From Nissolia schottii (lineage: Eukaryota > Streptophyta > Magnoliopsida > Fabales > Fabaceae): a stretch of DNA of 64,000 nt. The DNA is taken from contig QANU01075873.1 of NCBI GenBank assembly GCA_003254905.1, positions 16,959 through 80,958 on the forward strand, given 5' to 3'. Position 1 is the stretch's first letter; each line of letters starts with the position of its first letter. Position numbers and translations under genes: made by a program. Below, piece after piece: positions 36,101 to 50,200 of the stretch. Below the pieces are notes generated by a model, which was given only the letters and a program-made list of their open reading frames with translations, was not told where the DNA came from and searched no databases.

Positions 36101-38890
36101 ACACTCTCACTCCCCATACAAATACCCCACTGAACACGAGAGTGTCACACGTTTCCCTGCTTTCCCACTCACAAGAAACCTCAGCAATTTGTTACATGGA
36201 GTGGGGCCCATTTGATTTCCTTGCAGCCCCTAGTGTTCACTGCCACGCTCCCCTCTCTATTTGTTTCTTGCATACAGTTAGGTCGCCTTAGGTTTGTCTA
36301 ACAATATGTTGGTCTCTTACAGGTACTCTTAATTAATTTCTTAAAATTCTTTCAAGTCTCTTATGGTTGCATTTTTCTTTTTTGCTGCATGATTATGCCT
36401 TTTAATGCCAGTTGGGCTTATCGTTTTTGTGAACAATTGGCCTTGTCACACTGCCAAAGTCACATTTCTCAGCAAGGTTTGATTGGAGAAGGTTCAAAGG
36501 TACATAGTTTTTGGGCTGGACATCAACCCCACCCAACAACAACATTTAACAAGAAAATGTATTGAAAGATAAGTTAGGATCAGACGTGGGAGTGTACTGG
36601 GTCGCTTGAATGCCCATATTATCCTTACTTTTTTGTATTTGTGAGTACCATCTAGAGGATATTGATATCACACTGGTATCCTTGTTCTCTAGTGAATTAA
36701 TGATTTACTACAACTATATATATTTTTACATTTACTCCCCTGTTACTGGTCTATAACAACTGGTACCAGGGCTCCCCAATCCTAGGGTGCTTGTGAATGG
36801 TCCTGATCCGATCTGCTGCTATGAAGGCTCGCGCCAAGGAGATATAGAGGAGGTTGGAGACACTACTAGAGATGGGACAATAGGTGGCTTTTGCACGGAT
36901 GATGAGGGGGAAGGGGCTAGGACGACACTGGGGAAAGACTCGACGATGGCACACTCCTGAAAGGGAGGGAGGCCGTGATTTAGTTAGGAGAAGTTACACG
37001 GGTGAGGACAGTGAATCTCTGCCACGTCACTGTGAGCCCTCCAGTCAAAATTCCTTGGAGCAGTGGAGGACGAGCTGCCCTCCCAGTGGCATGACCAGGA
37101 GAGTAAGTTGGAGTTCCCTTTTCTCCGAAGGGAATACATATGGATAATTTGTGAGGGTGGAGAGGTATTTTCGAGTGAATGAGGTAGATGCGTTTGAGAA
37201 GATGGATATGGTGCTGGTGGCTCTAGAAAGGGATGCTCTCACTAGTACTGATGGCAGCAGGATCTGGTTCCCTACCCAACTTTCGGGGGATTTTAGAGAG
37301 GCGCTGATTAGGAGGTTCTGACCTGGAGTTGCCAAGAATCTTTTGGGCCCTTCGCTGAAGGTTAAATAAAGGGGACAGTGATTAAGTATAGAAGAAAATT
37401 TAAGCTTGTCTCTGGGTCTAGGACAGTACCATACTAGAAGAGATTGATATTACACTGATATCCTTCTTCTCCAGTGAATTAATACGGATATTTTCAACAA
37501 TTTGCTCCTCTGTTACCAGTTTATAACGTGATCCTACAACTGTGCTCATAGGTAGGAATGGGATCACTAAGGCCAGAGGAATTTGAAGGATTGTACAATT
37601 CTGTGATCTGGATAGCAAGTTTGACTACCAAGTTTGAACTTTCTACCACCCACTGCAAGGCTGGTGTATGTGTAATATATCATACCTGATAACTCAGCCT
37701 TAGCATTATTAATAATGCCATTTGAAGTAGCATTCTTATTACGTAATTTCTAATTTTATTATTTTACATTGTTTTCATTATCAAGGTTACTTTCTCTATC
37801 CAGTTGGCCTTGTAAGAATAGATTTTTGTTCTTTGAATACCTTAAATTAATATTTTAGTACTCTGAGCTGATTATTGCTCCTTCTATAAATTGTTAAGGT
37901 TATTGGAGCTGCAATGTTCTATGCAAAGGTGGGAGACACGGAAATGGTATATACGGGAGACTACAATATGACACCCGATAGACACCTTGGAGCAGCTCAA
38001 ATTGATCGATTACGACTTGACCTTCTCATAACTGAGTAAGAGTGTCACTGATTGTGTGAATACATCTTACAACAATGTTATCAGTAATATTTAGAGATGG
38101 TGATAAATTATTATTATTTTACTTATTTATTGTTATTAATGTATATTAGTACTAGTATTAATTCATCTTCTGCGGTGGTTTTAGATTTTGAATTTCTTTC
38201 TTTCACTATATGTCTGCATGCATGCAAAGTTAATATATCTTTTTGATATTACTGTTAGAATATGAACCATTCCCGGGCTTGCATTTAACAGCCTAAACTT
38301 TTGGACAGTTGGTTGTGTAGGTGACCAAGAGGTCATGAGTTCAATTCTTGTTGCATTGCCCCATCTTTGACTGTTAAATCAATTTAAATTTTAGAGTCAA
38401 ATGCATTTTGCCACCCTACTGGATGAATCCTATTACACTTTCTATCTTACTTTATGTAATTGAGCACATTGCACTTGAATTTAACATATCTATTGCACCA
38501 TTCTCCTTTCAGATCTACATATGCAACCACAATACGCGATTCAAAATATGCACGTGAGAGGGAATTCCTCAAAGCTGTATGTACATGTAACACTCACTGA
38601 AGGATTTATGTGTTACAACTGTTTAAGAAAAAGCATGGTTGATTTTACTTTCTGGCAGCCCCCTTGTTTTATTGTTTTAGGAGGAATCAATTACTCGTCC
38701 TCTGCTCACTTTGTTTTGTCTCCATCTTTTGAATATCATTATTTTAAATGAAGAATTGGCTCATAGTTATTTGTGGTGGTGCTGCCTTTTGCCCGATGGC
38801 CAGAATCACGATTTATTCACCTTGTGACCTTTTCTGATGAGTGTTATATCTATCCAACTAAAAGCAAAATGTTTCAGGATCCAACATTCT

Positions 38891-38931
<41 letters not shown>

Positions 38932-41192
38932 GTAAGAGAGTTTTTTATGTGAGTGAATTTTTCAACCATTAGATTATATTTGTGTGGACAAGGTAAATCT
39001 TGAATGGGAAATGTATCAATTAATTTCAGTCCATTAATTCCTTCTCTCTCCTATATGATATATTTCCTTTTTAACATTTAATCTTGACCACATAAATATA
39101 ATCCAATGGCTGAAAATTCACTCTCACACACACATAAAAAACACACTCACCTGAATCATCCCCTATATATATATATATATATATTAATCTTCTTGTGTTT
39201 CTCGTACTTCCTATTTTCCTGTAGATTTCAAATGTTCCTGATCTATAGTTTCTCTTATGTTGCGTACTAATATTTTCAAATTAACTGATTTAGGTTCATA
39301 AATGTGTTTCTGGTGGAGGGAAGGTGCTTATTCCAACATTTGCTCTTGGAAGAGCTCAGGTATTCTCATTAAGACCATCCATCCCACTGATTGTGATTTA
39401 TCTTTCTATGATTGTTGTAGCCAATGGATTAAGTTCCAGCAATTAAAAATCAAGATGAAAAAGAACATGAAGAAGCTGTGATAAACATACTGTTAATTGC
39501 TAAAACTCTGCAACAATGGAAGAGAAGAGGGAAGAGAATAGTAGGCATTGAGGGTTGCTTTTAGAAATAATTAACTCTACCTTATCCATTAATAACTTAT
39601 CAGGTCTAATCCCACCTCCATAGACCTGATTATGTTATACATCAAAATGTTGTATAAGAGATCACTAACGGATAACCTTACACAATACATTGTGTACACC
39701 AAACACTAGATAAAGGCATAATGGATTGTATAAACTTATCCTATCAGGCCTAGTATGGTGTACCAAACAAGCTCTAAGAATACATAACACAGAAAAGGCA
39801 TTTTATTATATGGGTTTGGCTACATGGATCGAAATTCAAAACCTAACTAAATTTGCAATAAAAACATTTTGAGCAGGGTCTTTTTTTTTTTATGATTTTT
39901 CCTATTTTTTTCTTAAGTCTACTATCCTGAAGACCTGGACTATCTTCTATTTGATCTTGGAGCCTTTGCTGACCACATTTGACTAAATCACCTTAAGCAA
40001 TTTCATCATTCTCTCTTCTATTGGGCCTATTCCAACTTTCTCTTGGGTACATTTGTTCTTAATCTATTCTTTGTTATATGTCCGCTGATCCACCATTCAC
40101 TACCATAGAGAATTGCTTGTCTTTGGTAGAAGTTTCCTTTGTGTTTGATAGGTAGCTTTGCGATTCCAAATTAACGCTGAAACATTTCTCCATTTTATCC
40201 ATCTAAAGCTTGAATCCTATATAGCATTCTCATCAATCTCAAGTCTTAAGAATAGGAAATAACAATTATAAGTATTTGAAATATGTAACTAATGTTGTTA
40301 AGCTGGCAAAATATTTTTCTAAAAAATCAGTTGGTGTTTGTTAAATAAAAAATTAAATATAATATCAAAATGATGATATAAAAGTGTACAACTAGTATTT
40401 TCTCCTATACTTTGTTGTTCTTTAAACTATAATCTATAGGTTCTATACTATTTTAATATTGTAAAAAATAGTAAAATTGATTATTTATCATATTTCTTGT
40501 TGTGCACATATCAAATTCTGTTATAGGTGTTATAATTTTTTTAAAATATATTATGATATATTTATTGAATTGAAAAGACATTTTTAAAAAAAATTCCAGT
40601 CAACAACAGTTGGATTTGTGAGCCCTGAGCCACTCACTTCTGATTGAGAAACCAGTTTAATTATCTATACACTGGTTAAGTTGAAATGGTTGTCTCATTT
40701 TTACCAAAGTATGGTGGTGTGTAGGAACTATGCATTTTGTTGGATGACTACTGGGAACGCATGAATTTGAAGGTTCCTATATACTTCTCAGCTGGTATGG
40801 ATCAACTAGTGCTCCTTTTAAAAATATATATAGTCATTTATGCCAAATGTTTCTGTTTATCACACACTTTTTGGTTTGTTGCATGTTCTGAAATCATACA
40901 GTGAGATTTTGCTGTAGAGGTTTATAAGAATTTTGTTATTGAAATGTGTTTCAATTCAATACAAAAATGGAATGCCCATGGGTAAAGGCTTCAATCAGGG
41001 AACGGTGTATTGAAAGAAAAGGCTGCTTCAATATGCTAAGATCAAAGAAAGAAATGTAGGGCTCTGAACATTGCTTTAAAGAATTCCAAAACTCATTGTC
41101 AAACCTACATCGGCATCATTGAACTTTTCATTTGCATTATATCTATTCGTTATTAAGCGTAGCATATATATATATATGTGTATATATATATG

Positions 41193-41231
<39 letters not shown>

Positions 41232-44200
41232 GAGGGAGGGAGAGGGAGAGGGAGAGAGAGAATTAGGCTTGGGCACAATGAATACATCCTCCTACGCATG
41301 TATCATAAATCTTTATTGAATGTGGCATTGGATCTACAGTAGTTTTATTTGTAGCCTTCCTGCAACCAAGTCTTGTGGGTCAACTACTTGGGTTAGATGG
41401 CACCATAGTGTCCCATCAATATCATAAATCATGTCTATGGTCAAATCATTAAAATCTAAATCTCTTCTAATGGTTTTGCTCGTAATTTTTCCTCGTCTCT
41501 CGACCTCTTGTTATTGGGCACACTCCATTAAATTTAATTTCCTTACCGAGATTTCTATAGGCCTTGTCCACACTTGATCAAACCACCAATTCTACCATCT
41601 TTTCCGTGATAGGTGTTGCACTAACTTTCTTTCTAATGCATTCATTTCTATTCCTATCTTGTCTAGTGTGCTTATTCATCATACGCAACAATTTTCATCT
41701 TTGCAACATTAAGGTACTTGTTGGCTTTTTACCACTGACATTTATTCCTAACATTGCAAGTCTTATAGTTGATTGTTAAAATTATCCTTTAAGCTTGAAT
41801 GACATTTTTATATTACAAATAACCTCGAATCACCGGTCCATTTCATCCATCCAACTTGTCTATTTATTTCCTTGTCATTTTGTATGATGGGCCAAAGATA
41901 TGTATTCTGTGTGACTTATGCTATGGTAAGATCCCCAATTTTTGTCAAAGTTCGAAGTAGTGTGCTTCTTGCTGAACTTATATCCTGTTTAGTCTGACTT
42001 CAATTTAAACGAAAATCATGTGCTTCTAAAGATTGTCCCTAAAACTCTTACGTTCCATTATTTCTTCTCTCAACTCTCCAACTAGGGGTATATTATCAGC
42101 TAAAAGCACACTTTCCTTATCCATTGCAAAAAAAGAAAAGGAAAATTATGATAATACAATGCCGCTTAGTTATGTGACTTCTTGAGCAGCCTATCTTCCT
42201 AGTGATGTTTCTCTTATTATTTATTGTTATGTGTGAACTAACTGCATGAATATATATTTTTTCAGGTTTAACAATTCAAGCTAATATGTATTATAAGATG
42301 CTTATTAGTTGGACAAGCCAGAAGGTTAAAGATACATACCCTACACGTAATGCATTTGATTTTAAGAATGGTAATTTCCATATTGTTTTACATCACTTCT
42401 TTTCGGAAATTTTGTCTAGCATAAATTATTCATTCATATGCAAGGTTGTCATGTTCATAATTCCTATTGGGAATGGACAAGGCAGGTAGGAACTGAAAGT
42501 TTAGGATCATAGCACGGAGCGGAAGTTCCTACCTATTACATAATATTATATTTTAATAATATATGTACTTATATAACAACAAACATTTTTTAATATGCAC
42601 TCTCCTACGAGCCATAATGCGCTCTTGACAACCATGTTGATATGCACTCTCACATCCATGCACACGGTTTCATTTTTTGTATTTCACAACAATTACTTTG
42701 TGATATGGTGCATATTCTTGCTGTTGGAGCATTTCTATTGTTAGAGATTCCAATGCTTTATGTTTAATATTTTTCCACATAAGGATTCTAAAGTAACAAC
42801 AGACTAAACTATCAATTTGGTCCTCCGAAGATACACGTAACATCAACTTAGCCCTGCAAAGATTTGTGATTTAAAATAGACCCTTCAAAGATTTTAAGTG
42901 ATGTTAAGTTTGTCTTCCTGTTAACTCTCGTCTCGTAACCATTATTGTGATGCATGTGTCAAGCTATTTTATACTGTTGTGGGACTAACTTGATGTCACC
43001 TAAGATTTTTGGAGGACTTATTTGATGCCACAAGAGAGGTTGAGCTTCGACGCAACAATAAGGTTGTTGCCTCGTGACCTGGAGCTCACAAGTCCTAACC
43101 TTGGAAACTACCTCTTTACTTAGGGGGGATAAGGTTGTGGACATATACTGGAACATCCCACTTTTTCCTTAAAGGGAATTTCGCGTAATAAATAAATATA
43201 CGAGCCATATATTTAGACTGAAAAAATTAAATCATAAAATTTATTTTCTAAAAATACCAGTCAAAATAATGGTTTCACGATCTCGCAGAATTTCGCGAGA
43301 CCTGGACCGATTTTCGGTCGTCGCCAGAATTTAATTACGTATCGAAGGTACCCGTAAAATACACTTTTACTAAAGAAAAATTACGAGTACCTTGGATTAC
43401 TTTAAATTCCTCATTTTAAGTGTTTGTACAATGTATTTTTATGTTTAGATAATTTTTACGATATTCGTTAAATTTGCGCGTACGTGGTCATACACGTGTA
43501 CGTGTANNNNNNNNNNNNNNNNNNNNNNNNNNNNNNTAACAATTTTTGGAGCAAAAATCAGCTCACCACACAGCTGCCCCTCACCAACTCTCTTACACTC
43601 ACCTTACTTTCCTTACACACACTATACCTTAACCCATGCTTTCTACTATGCAACACAATACTATTCTTCTTTTCTTTTATTTATTTCATTCATTTGTTAA
43701 AATCACACATACACACCTGTAGCAAATCAGCAGCCCATCTTCTTCCATCTTCTTCAATTTGTTTCCTCTCTTTGCTCATTTATAAGACTAAGAGCCAGAA
43801 CCATTGTGCTTCCATTCACTTCTCCATTTTTCATCCTTGTTTCCTTCTTCACCAAGAGAGAACTGAACCCACCCAAGGCCAACCCACCACCATCTTTATC
43901 TCTTTGTTTTCTCCCATTAGTGACCAAGAAAAACTCCCTTCATTCCCCTCACAAGAACCAAACAACCACTAGTCTCCATTCTCAAGTTCCATCTTGAAGG
44001 GAGGTGACAACAAGCTTGGAATCTCAAGGCCTATTTGGGACTCCACCTCAAGCTCTTCTCACCAACACCAACTCTCTTGGAAAGTGGGTAAACCTTGGCT
44101 AAATCACCACCTTGATGATCTATGTGTGTTATATGTTGTGCGTTGGAAAATATAGTATGTATGTGCTGTGTATGTATGATGTGTGCAACTCTTGGTGATC

Positions 44201-47200
44201 ACTCCTGATGTGTGTAACACCTGTGCTAACTGCCCACGCTATAGTCGTAAGCAATGCTCACAGGGTTGTTATCTGCTTTAGTTGGGTTACTCCTAGCCCC
44301 TACTTTTAGCTTTGCAAATATTTCTTACTCGAAAATATGGACCGTTTTGAAACATTATTCCTTTTCTTTCTAAATTGAGCTATGCGTGATCAAGAAAGCA
44401 TGTGTATATATAAACAAATGATAGAGTCCAAACAGACTTAAGCGATAACTAATCTATTGGATATTCATACAGAATAATTCATGATATATATATATATAAT
44501 ATACAATCACCTGATCCATTACATAATTACACATTTGAGTAATAATACATAATTACACATAATGCACATAATCGTTAATGGCCCGTCTAGACCATTTAAC
44601 TGTTACATCACACAAAATACTAGCCACTCAGGAGATCTCTAAGTGTCAATGCATATTAAAGTTCCTACTGGTTATTAGCATCCGTCGTAGCTTTATCTAG
44701 TTTACTAGGTAATTGGGGATTTCTAATCTTTGTATTACCTATGGATTCGTGCTTATTAACTTTATTCGCTTGAGTAATGTGATGTCCGATCATCTACTCG
44801 CGTGGTCTACAAAGTTCGTATAGGTCGTCTTGAGAGTTCTCTTGACGGTAACTTATAGCGTATACATACTTAAATACATACATACATACATACATACATA
44901 CATACATACATACATACATCACACATCTTATGCATGAGAGAACATGGGGGTTCTCTTACGCGCCCTGTCAAGCGTGTGTATCGGGGATGCGTCCTTCTTG
45001 GTTCTTTGTGTTCATCATTCTCCTTTGTAGCCGTGGCCGTCGGTTACAACCTACTCCTGTTTCCGTATCGTGTCGACCAGGTAGCTCTTTGGCCTGAGTG
45101 GTAGCGAACCACAGATGCACGATGGCATACTACATCGAACAACGATATGGAACAACCATCCGACTTGTGGGATGACGAGGGGCCTTCCTTGTGACAATGT
45201 CAGGAGTGGACTTGTTCGTTCTTACGTTCTTCTTCTTCATTCTTTGGGGCCTATTATGCGCTTTTAGCTACTTTAACTCTTTTGTAACGTTTCTTTCTTT
45301 ATATATCTTTTCTTTGAAATAAGGTCAGGTCGATGCTTCCGTAAAATCATTAGCCAATCCATCTTGTTGGACTGGTGAGGGGCTTGTCCTCTGGACATGC
45401 TAAGAGAGAGGATAATCCTAATCATATAGATATGTACTTTCTTCAAGGTAAACCGGACTCTCTGTGGCCGGGCCTTAAGATATTACTTTTTGCTACGATT
45501 CAGTTATGATCTTTAAAACATTAGATGATTGCTTTCTAGTTATCTACAGTCGTCCTAGAGCACTAATGACAACTGAGTCCTCATGATGCATGTTAACATA
45601 ACATATACTTTCATAATCATTTTTAGCAGCAAATATAACTTCCAGTGGCCTAGTGCTTGTTGGAATGGGTAGGTAAGCTAAAAAAGTTTTTCAGTGGTCA
45701 TTCGAATGGCCATAGCTATTCATTCGAATGACAGTGAAATTTGGCTCTTAGGTTGGTCGAATTCATGAGTCATTCGAATGACCTGAAAATTTGGCTCTCT
45801 GATTGTAAAAATTCATGAGTCATTCGAATGACCATGACTAGGTCATTCAAATGACGTGGTAAATTTGCTCTTGGATGAGTGAAATTTCAGGGTCATTCGA
45901 ATGACTATGCTTGGTCATTTGAATGACCTTGCGTCAGACTCATTCACAGCGTAGTTTCTTGCTTGTTTTCCAAATCTTTCATTGAAAAATCTCTTAGGCT
46001 TTTCCACATGTTCCAACAATCACAATAATATATTTTTAACTTCAAAAACACATAAAATCATTCATGCATCATAATAAACATATTTTCTACATAATATTTA
46101 TTACGTGATATTTTTCTATACTATACACACAACACGTAAAAATCACCGAGGAGGTGAGTAAGTTAGGGTTATCCATTTCCTAAGCATGTCGGTTGTTAGT
46201 GAAAGTTGTGAGAAAGTGTTTCCACGAACATTAGGCTTGTCCTGCTATTTTTCTGGAGTCCGGCAGCGTAACCACAGAGTGCACGAACGGAAAGTTTGTA
46301 AACTTAACAGATGAAACTGTGAAGCAAGCAGTGACATGGGGTTGGCTATTTATAGACCACCATGTCAGTTTGGTCTTGGCCAATTTGGCTAAAAATAAAA
46401 TTAAAAAAGAAAATGAAATTAAAATGGATGAGGCTTAGTTGCCTTTGTTGACTTTTGTTTTTCTTTGACTTCTTTGTGTTGTGTGTGTGTGTGTGGCCGT
46501 GTCTCTCACGAGACAGGGCTGATGGCCCTTGGTCATGTGGCCAATTTTGATCATGTTTGATTGTGTTTGGTCGTTAGTTATGGATGTCTTAAAAATTATC
46601 CGAACACACAGTCGTGATCTACTAATTTTTCTTATCAAGAATTTACGTCAGTTCAAGGTATTCGTAAATTTATTTTTATAACAATGTATTTTACGGATAC
46701 CTTTGACACCTGACTAAATTTCGATGACGACCAAAAATCGATCCGAATCTCGCGAAATTCTGCGAGATCGCGAAACCATTATTTTGACTGGTATTTTGGA
46801 GAAATAAATTGTATAATTAAATTTTTCAGTCTAAATAATCGTCTCAAATATATATATTAATTATGCGAAATCTTTGTAAGGGAAAAAATCGGGATGTTAC
46901 AATGTGGTCTATGCATTTTTATGTATGAATGTTGTTAGGTATATGCTGTCTATGATGATGTTGTCTGGAAAACTGCTGGTGATTACCTGTGATTTGCCAG
47001 AATTTTAGTATGCTTAGGTTTGAGATATGAAAAGAGGGAGTTTGAGTGAAAACTATGGGTTGAGATTTTTATCATGAAAAATCAACATTTTCGGGTTATA
47101 AATGGAAAATTTAGTGGGGGTGTTAATTTTTATGATTTTTGGAGCTCCTGACGAATTTCTCGAACAAAATGGGTAAAAATGACGTTTTGGACAAATAAGT

Positions 47201-50200
47201 TCAAAGTTGTCATTTTGGGTATTAGGACTGAGAGTCTGGGTTTGTTTTCATAAAAAATGAGTTGAGTTATCAAAAACCTTGGGGTGAAGTCTTGAGCCCT
47301 TCGGGTTTTTGATAACTAAAATTCCGAAGAAAATCAGGTTTTTCGGGTAAAAACGACGTTTTGGACAAATAAGGGCAAAACTGTCATTCTGATAATATGA
47401 ACTGAAAATTTGGGTTTGTTTTCATGAAAAATGAGCTTAGAGCTATTAAAAAGTCTTGAGCCCTTCGATTTTTTGATAACTAAAATTCCGAAGAAAATTG
47501 GGCTTTTCGGGTAAAAACGATGTTTTGGGTAAAAAAGATAAAACTGTAATTTCGAAACCTTGGGCTCGAAATCTGAGTTTATGGGTATGAAAAATGAGCT
47601 TAGAGCTATCAAAAACCTTGGGGTGAGGTCTTGGACGCTTCAGGTATTTGATAACCAAAATTCTAAAGAAAAAGAGTGTACGAATATCCCGACAATCACT
47701 ATCTCACTTTAATTTATGTATGATGATGTAAATGAATGTGTATTATGTACTATATTTATGTTATTATGCATCATGAGGGTATGGTTGTCATTAGGGCTTT
47801 AGGACAACCTTAGATAACTAGAAGTTAATCACGTAATTATGTAAAGATCATAAATGAACCTTAGGGAAGAATGTAAGATCTTAAGAAGGTTCCGGCCACA
47901 GTGGGCCTGGTGTGCCTTGAAGACATGAACATAGTTATATTAATAGGGAAATCTCCCCGCAGGGCTGCCTTTCTTGCATGTTTTGAGGTTTGCAGGGAAG
48001 GTATGACTATTTTCCTGCATGGTTTGAGGTCTGCGTAGAAGGTATGACTACCTTCTTGCATGGTTTGAGGTTTGCAAGGAAGGTACGACTTAGGTATGAC
48101 CACTTTCCTGCATGGTTTGAGGTTTGCAAGGAAGGTACGACTTAGGTATGACCACTTTCCTGCATGGTTTGAGGTCTGTAGGGAAGGTCTGGCTACTTCC
48201 TTGCATGGTTTGAGGTAGGAGGGTATGATTTAGATATGGCTACTTTCCTGCATAGTTTGAGGTCTGCTGGGAAGGCGTGACTACTTTCTTGCATGGTTTG
48301 TGATCTGCAAGGAAAGTATGATTTAGATATGGCTACTTTCCTGTATCGTATGACGTTTGCAGGAAATGCCTGACTACTCTCTTGCATGGTTTGAGGTCTG
48401 CAAGGAAGGCATGACTTAGACATAACTACTTTCCTGCATGGTTGGAGGTCTGCAGGGAAGGTATGATTACTTTTCTGTATGAGATGAGATCTGCAGGAAG
48501 GTGGTTATTTCCCTATATGTAGAAGTATGCAAGAATTTGGTTTAAAAAGCGTGACTATGCATAAGATAAAACTACTCAGGATTAGAGAAGAATAAAATAA
48601 GTAGGGAATTTAGAATGTATGACACTTAGAGACCTCCTGAGCGGCCTGAATCATAATTGTGTCGAAAATAGGTAGTTATGGCCTAGGATTCCCACTGAGG
48701 ACGCAACGTTCTCATCCCCCACTCACTTATGATTCAAGGGAGGCATGACGAGTACGCTTGGAAGCTGCAGGACATGGATCCTGCATACGATCACATGGAC
48801 TGACCTTGATACCGGAAGCGTCATGATGACTGTTTCGTTCGTAACACTGACGACCGTTGTGCTCTGCCCTTAGCACTTATCCTTTTTCTCGACTTGTGGC
48901 TCTACCAGGCACCCTCCACGACAGAAGTACTCCAGGGTACACTGGTATGGAGGAACTTTGACCGTGCAATCGCTGTGGGACCCCTGTCAGTATATTAGAG
49001 CCCCCGCATTCGCCGAACTTCTAGGAGGAGAATTACCCCTATGACGGGACGTGTGCTAGCCACACGGACTCGAGATGAAGAGAAGGAAGCATCGCGGGAA
49101 GCTTGAAGGGGATTAGGCGTCAAGGTGCACCAGCAAAGCAGAAAAGCAATAATCATGATGTAACAGAATTATGCATTTTGTATTTTGTATTAGCTAAATG
49201 GATTTATTATGCCATTAGCTTTTAAATGCAATAATTATAATATATAAGTATAAACATAGGTGCAACTGCTTTTTGGACCTGTATGAATGAAATTATATTA
49301 TGTCTTATGTGAGCTTGATGTGACTACTTATCTGCTATGCTATTAAACGCCTAAGTCTTATAGACTCTATAGCTTGCTTATATATGTATGCCTTCTTGAA
49401 TATGCATGGCTCATAGCGTAAGCTGTTAGCAGAGATGTTACATATACCCTTCTCAAACTTCACTAAGTGTGAGCCTCGTGCACTAGGCTGCCTTTTTTAT
49501 TTGATGTCAAAAGCCTTTGGAGGACTAATTTGATGCCACTTAAAATCTTTTGAAGATTTGTTTGGTGTTAGTGTCACAACTCTTTGGGAGACTTATTGAT
49601 GTCACAACTCTTTAAGAAATGGTCAATTTATTTGTGAGATGTTTTATTTTTGGTGTTCAAATATATGTTATACAATGATGATTTGAACACCGACAAACAA
49701 GATGAAGAATATTGAGAAATGTTTGTCTCTTTTTCCATCTAAGGCCTTGACTTTCCATCTCTAATCAAAATTGTGTCGAAGTTTCCAGGTCATATGGAAT
49801 TTAATGTTTTTAAAGAAAATAAAACTTGGTCAAATTAGTCATATTGAACAGCCATAGATATATATTTTTCCTTTATTTTTATTTCATATGAATATTATAG
49901 AAGTTGAGATTGGAGGTATAATTTGCTGAATTATCATCTGCTATGTTTCATGTCTCGTTCATCTTTTTTGATGCTGCAGTTCACAGGTTTGAAAGGTCTA
50001 TGATAGACGCTCCTGGTCCTTGTGTTCTTTTTGCCACTCCTGGGATGATAAGTGGTGGGTTTTCACTTGAAGTTTTTAAGCATTGGGCACCTTCAGAAAA
50101 TAACCTAGTCACTTTACCTGGGTACATCCCTATTTATACCTTTTTTTTCCCTATCTTTTCACATTAGCCATTAGACAACATGGTGAGCAAAGGCAGATAA

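Larger units (their letters stand above)
44213..46901 (-). mobile_element. LTR B: solo LTR nested in LTR A, opposite orientation
   Basis: On the plus strand it starts TGTAACACCTG and ends ATCGGGATGTTACA. The exact duplication ATGTG is at 44208-44212 and 46902-46906. Read on the minus strand its 5' end (TGTAACATCCCGATTTTTTC) is the closest relative of the 5' end of LTR A: both share GCAGAATTTCGCGAGA and CCAGTCAAAATAATGGTTTC. Length 2,689. It lacks the stem-loop block seen in A, C and D, suggesting an internal deletion. Confidence 0.85.
43149..49442 (+). mobile_element. LTR A: long solo LTR, interrupted by LTR B
   Basis: It begins TGGAACATCCCAC and ends GCAGAGATGTTACA, with an exact 5-base duplication TATAC (43144-43148 and 49443-49447). 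Removing the inner insertion (44213-46901 plus ATGTG) leaves about 3,600 bases. It shares with B, C and D the 5' end, a central block (GATCTC-TGAGCGGCCTGAA, then a 19-base stem-loop at 48696-48714) and the 3' end. No gag, protease, reverse transcriptase or integrase is seen, so I call it a solo LTR of an LTR retrotransposon, probably Ty3/gypsy by its TGTAACA-type ends (inferred). It carries two private tandem arrays and a 30-base assembly gap. Confidence 0.8.

Noticed and set aside
38295..38365. SINE remnant in CPSF73-II intron 6 (GGTCATGAGTTCAATTC)
   Set aside because: Only a B-box-like stretch is visible; no A box, tail or duplication.
43484..43972. A 162-codon open frame
   Set aside because: It runs across the 30-N gap within LTR A and has no recognisable domain.
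43149..46901. A single 3.7-kb DNA transposon with about 280-base terminal inverted repeats
   Set aside because: The flanks of this interval do not match. Instead TATAC flanks 43149-49442 and ATGTG flanks 44213-46901, so the inverted ends belong to two nested LTRs of opposite orientation.
47334..48423. Minus-strand open frames of 70-92 codons
   Set aside because: They translate tandem repeats in LTR A and have repetitive, low-complexity content.
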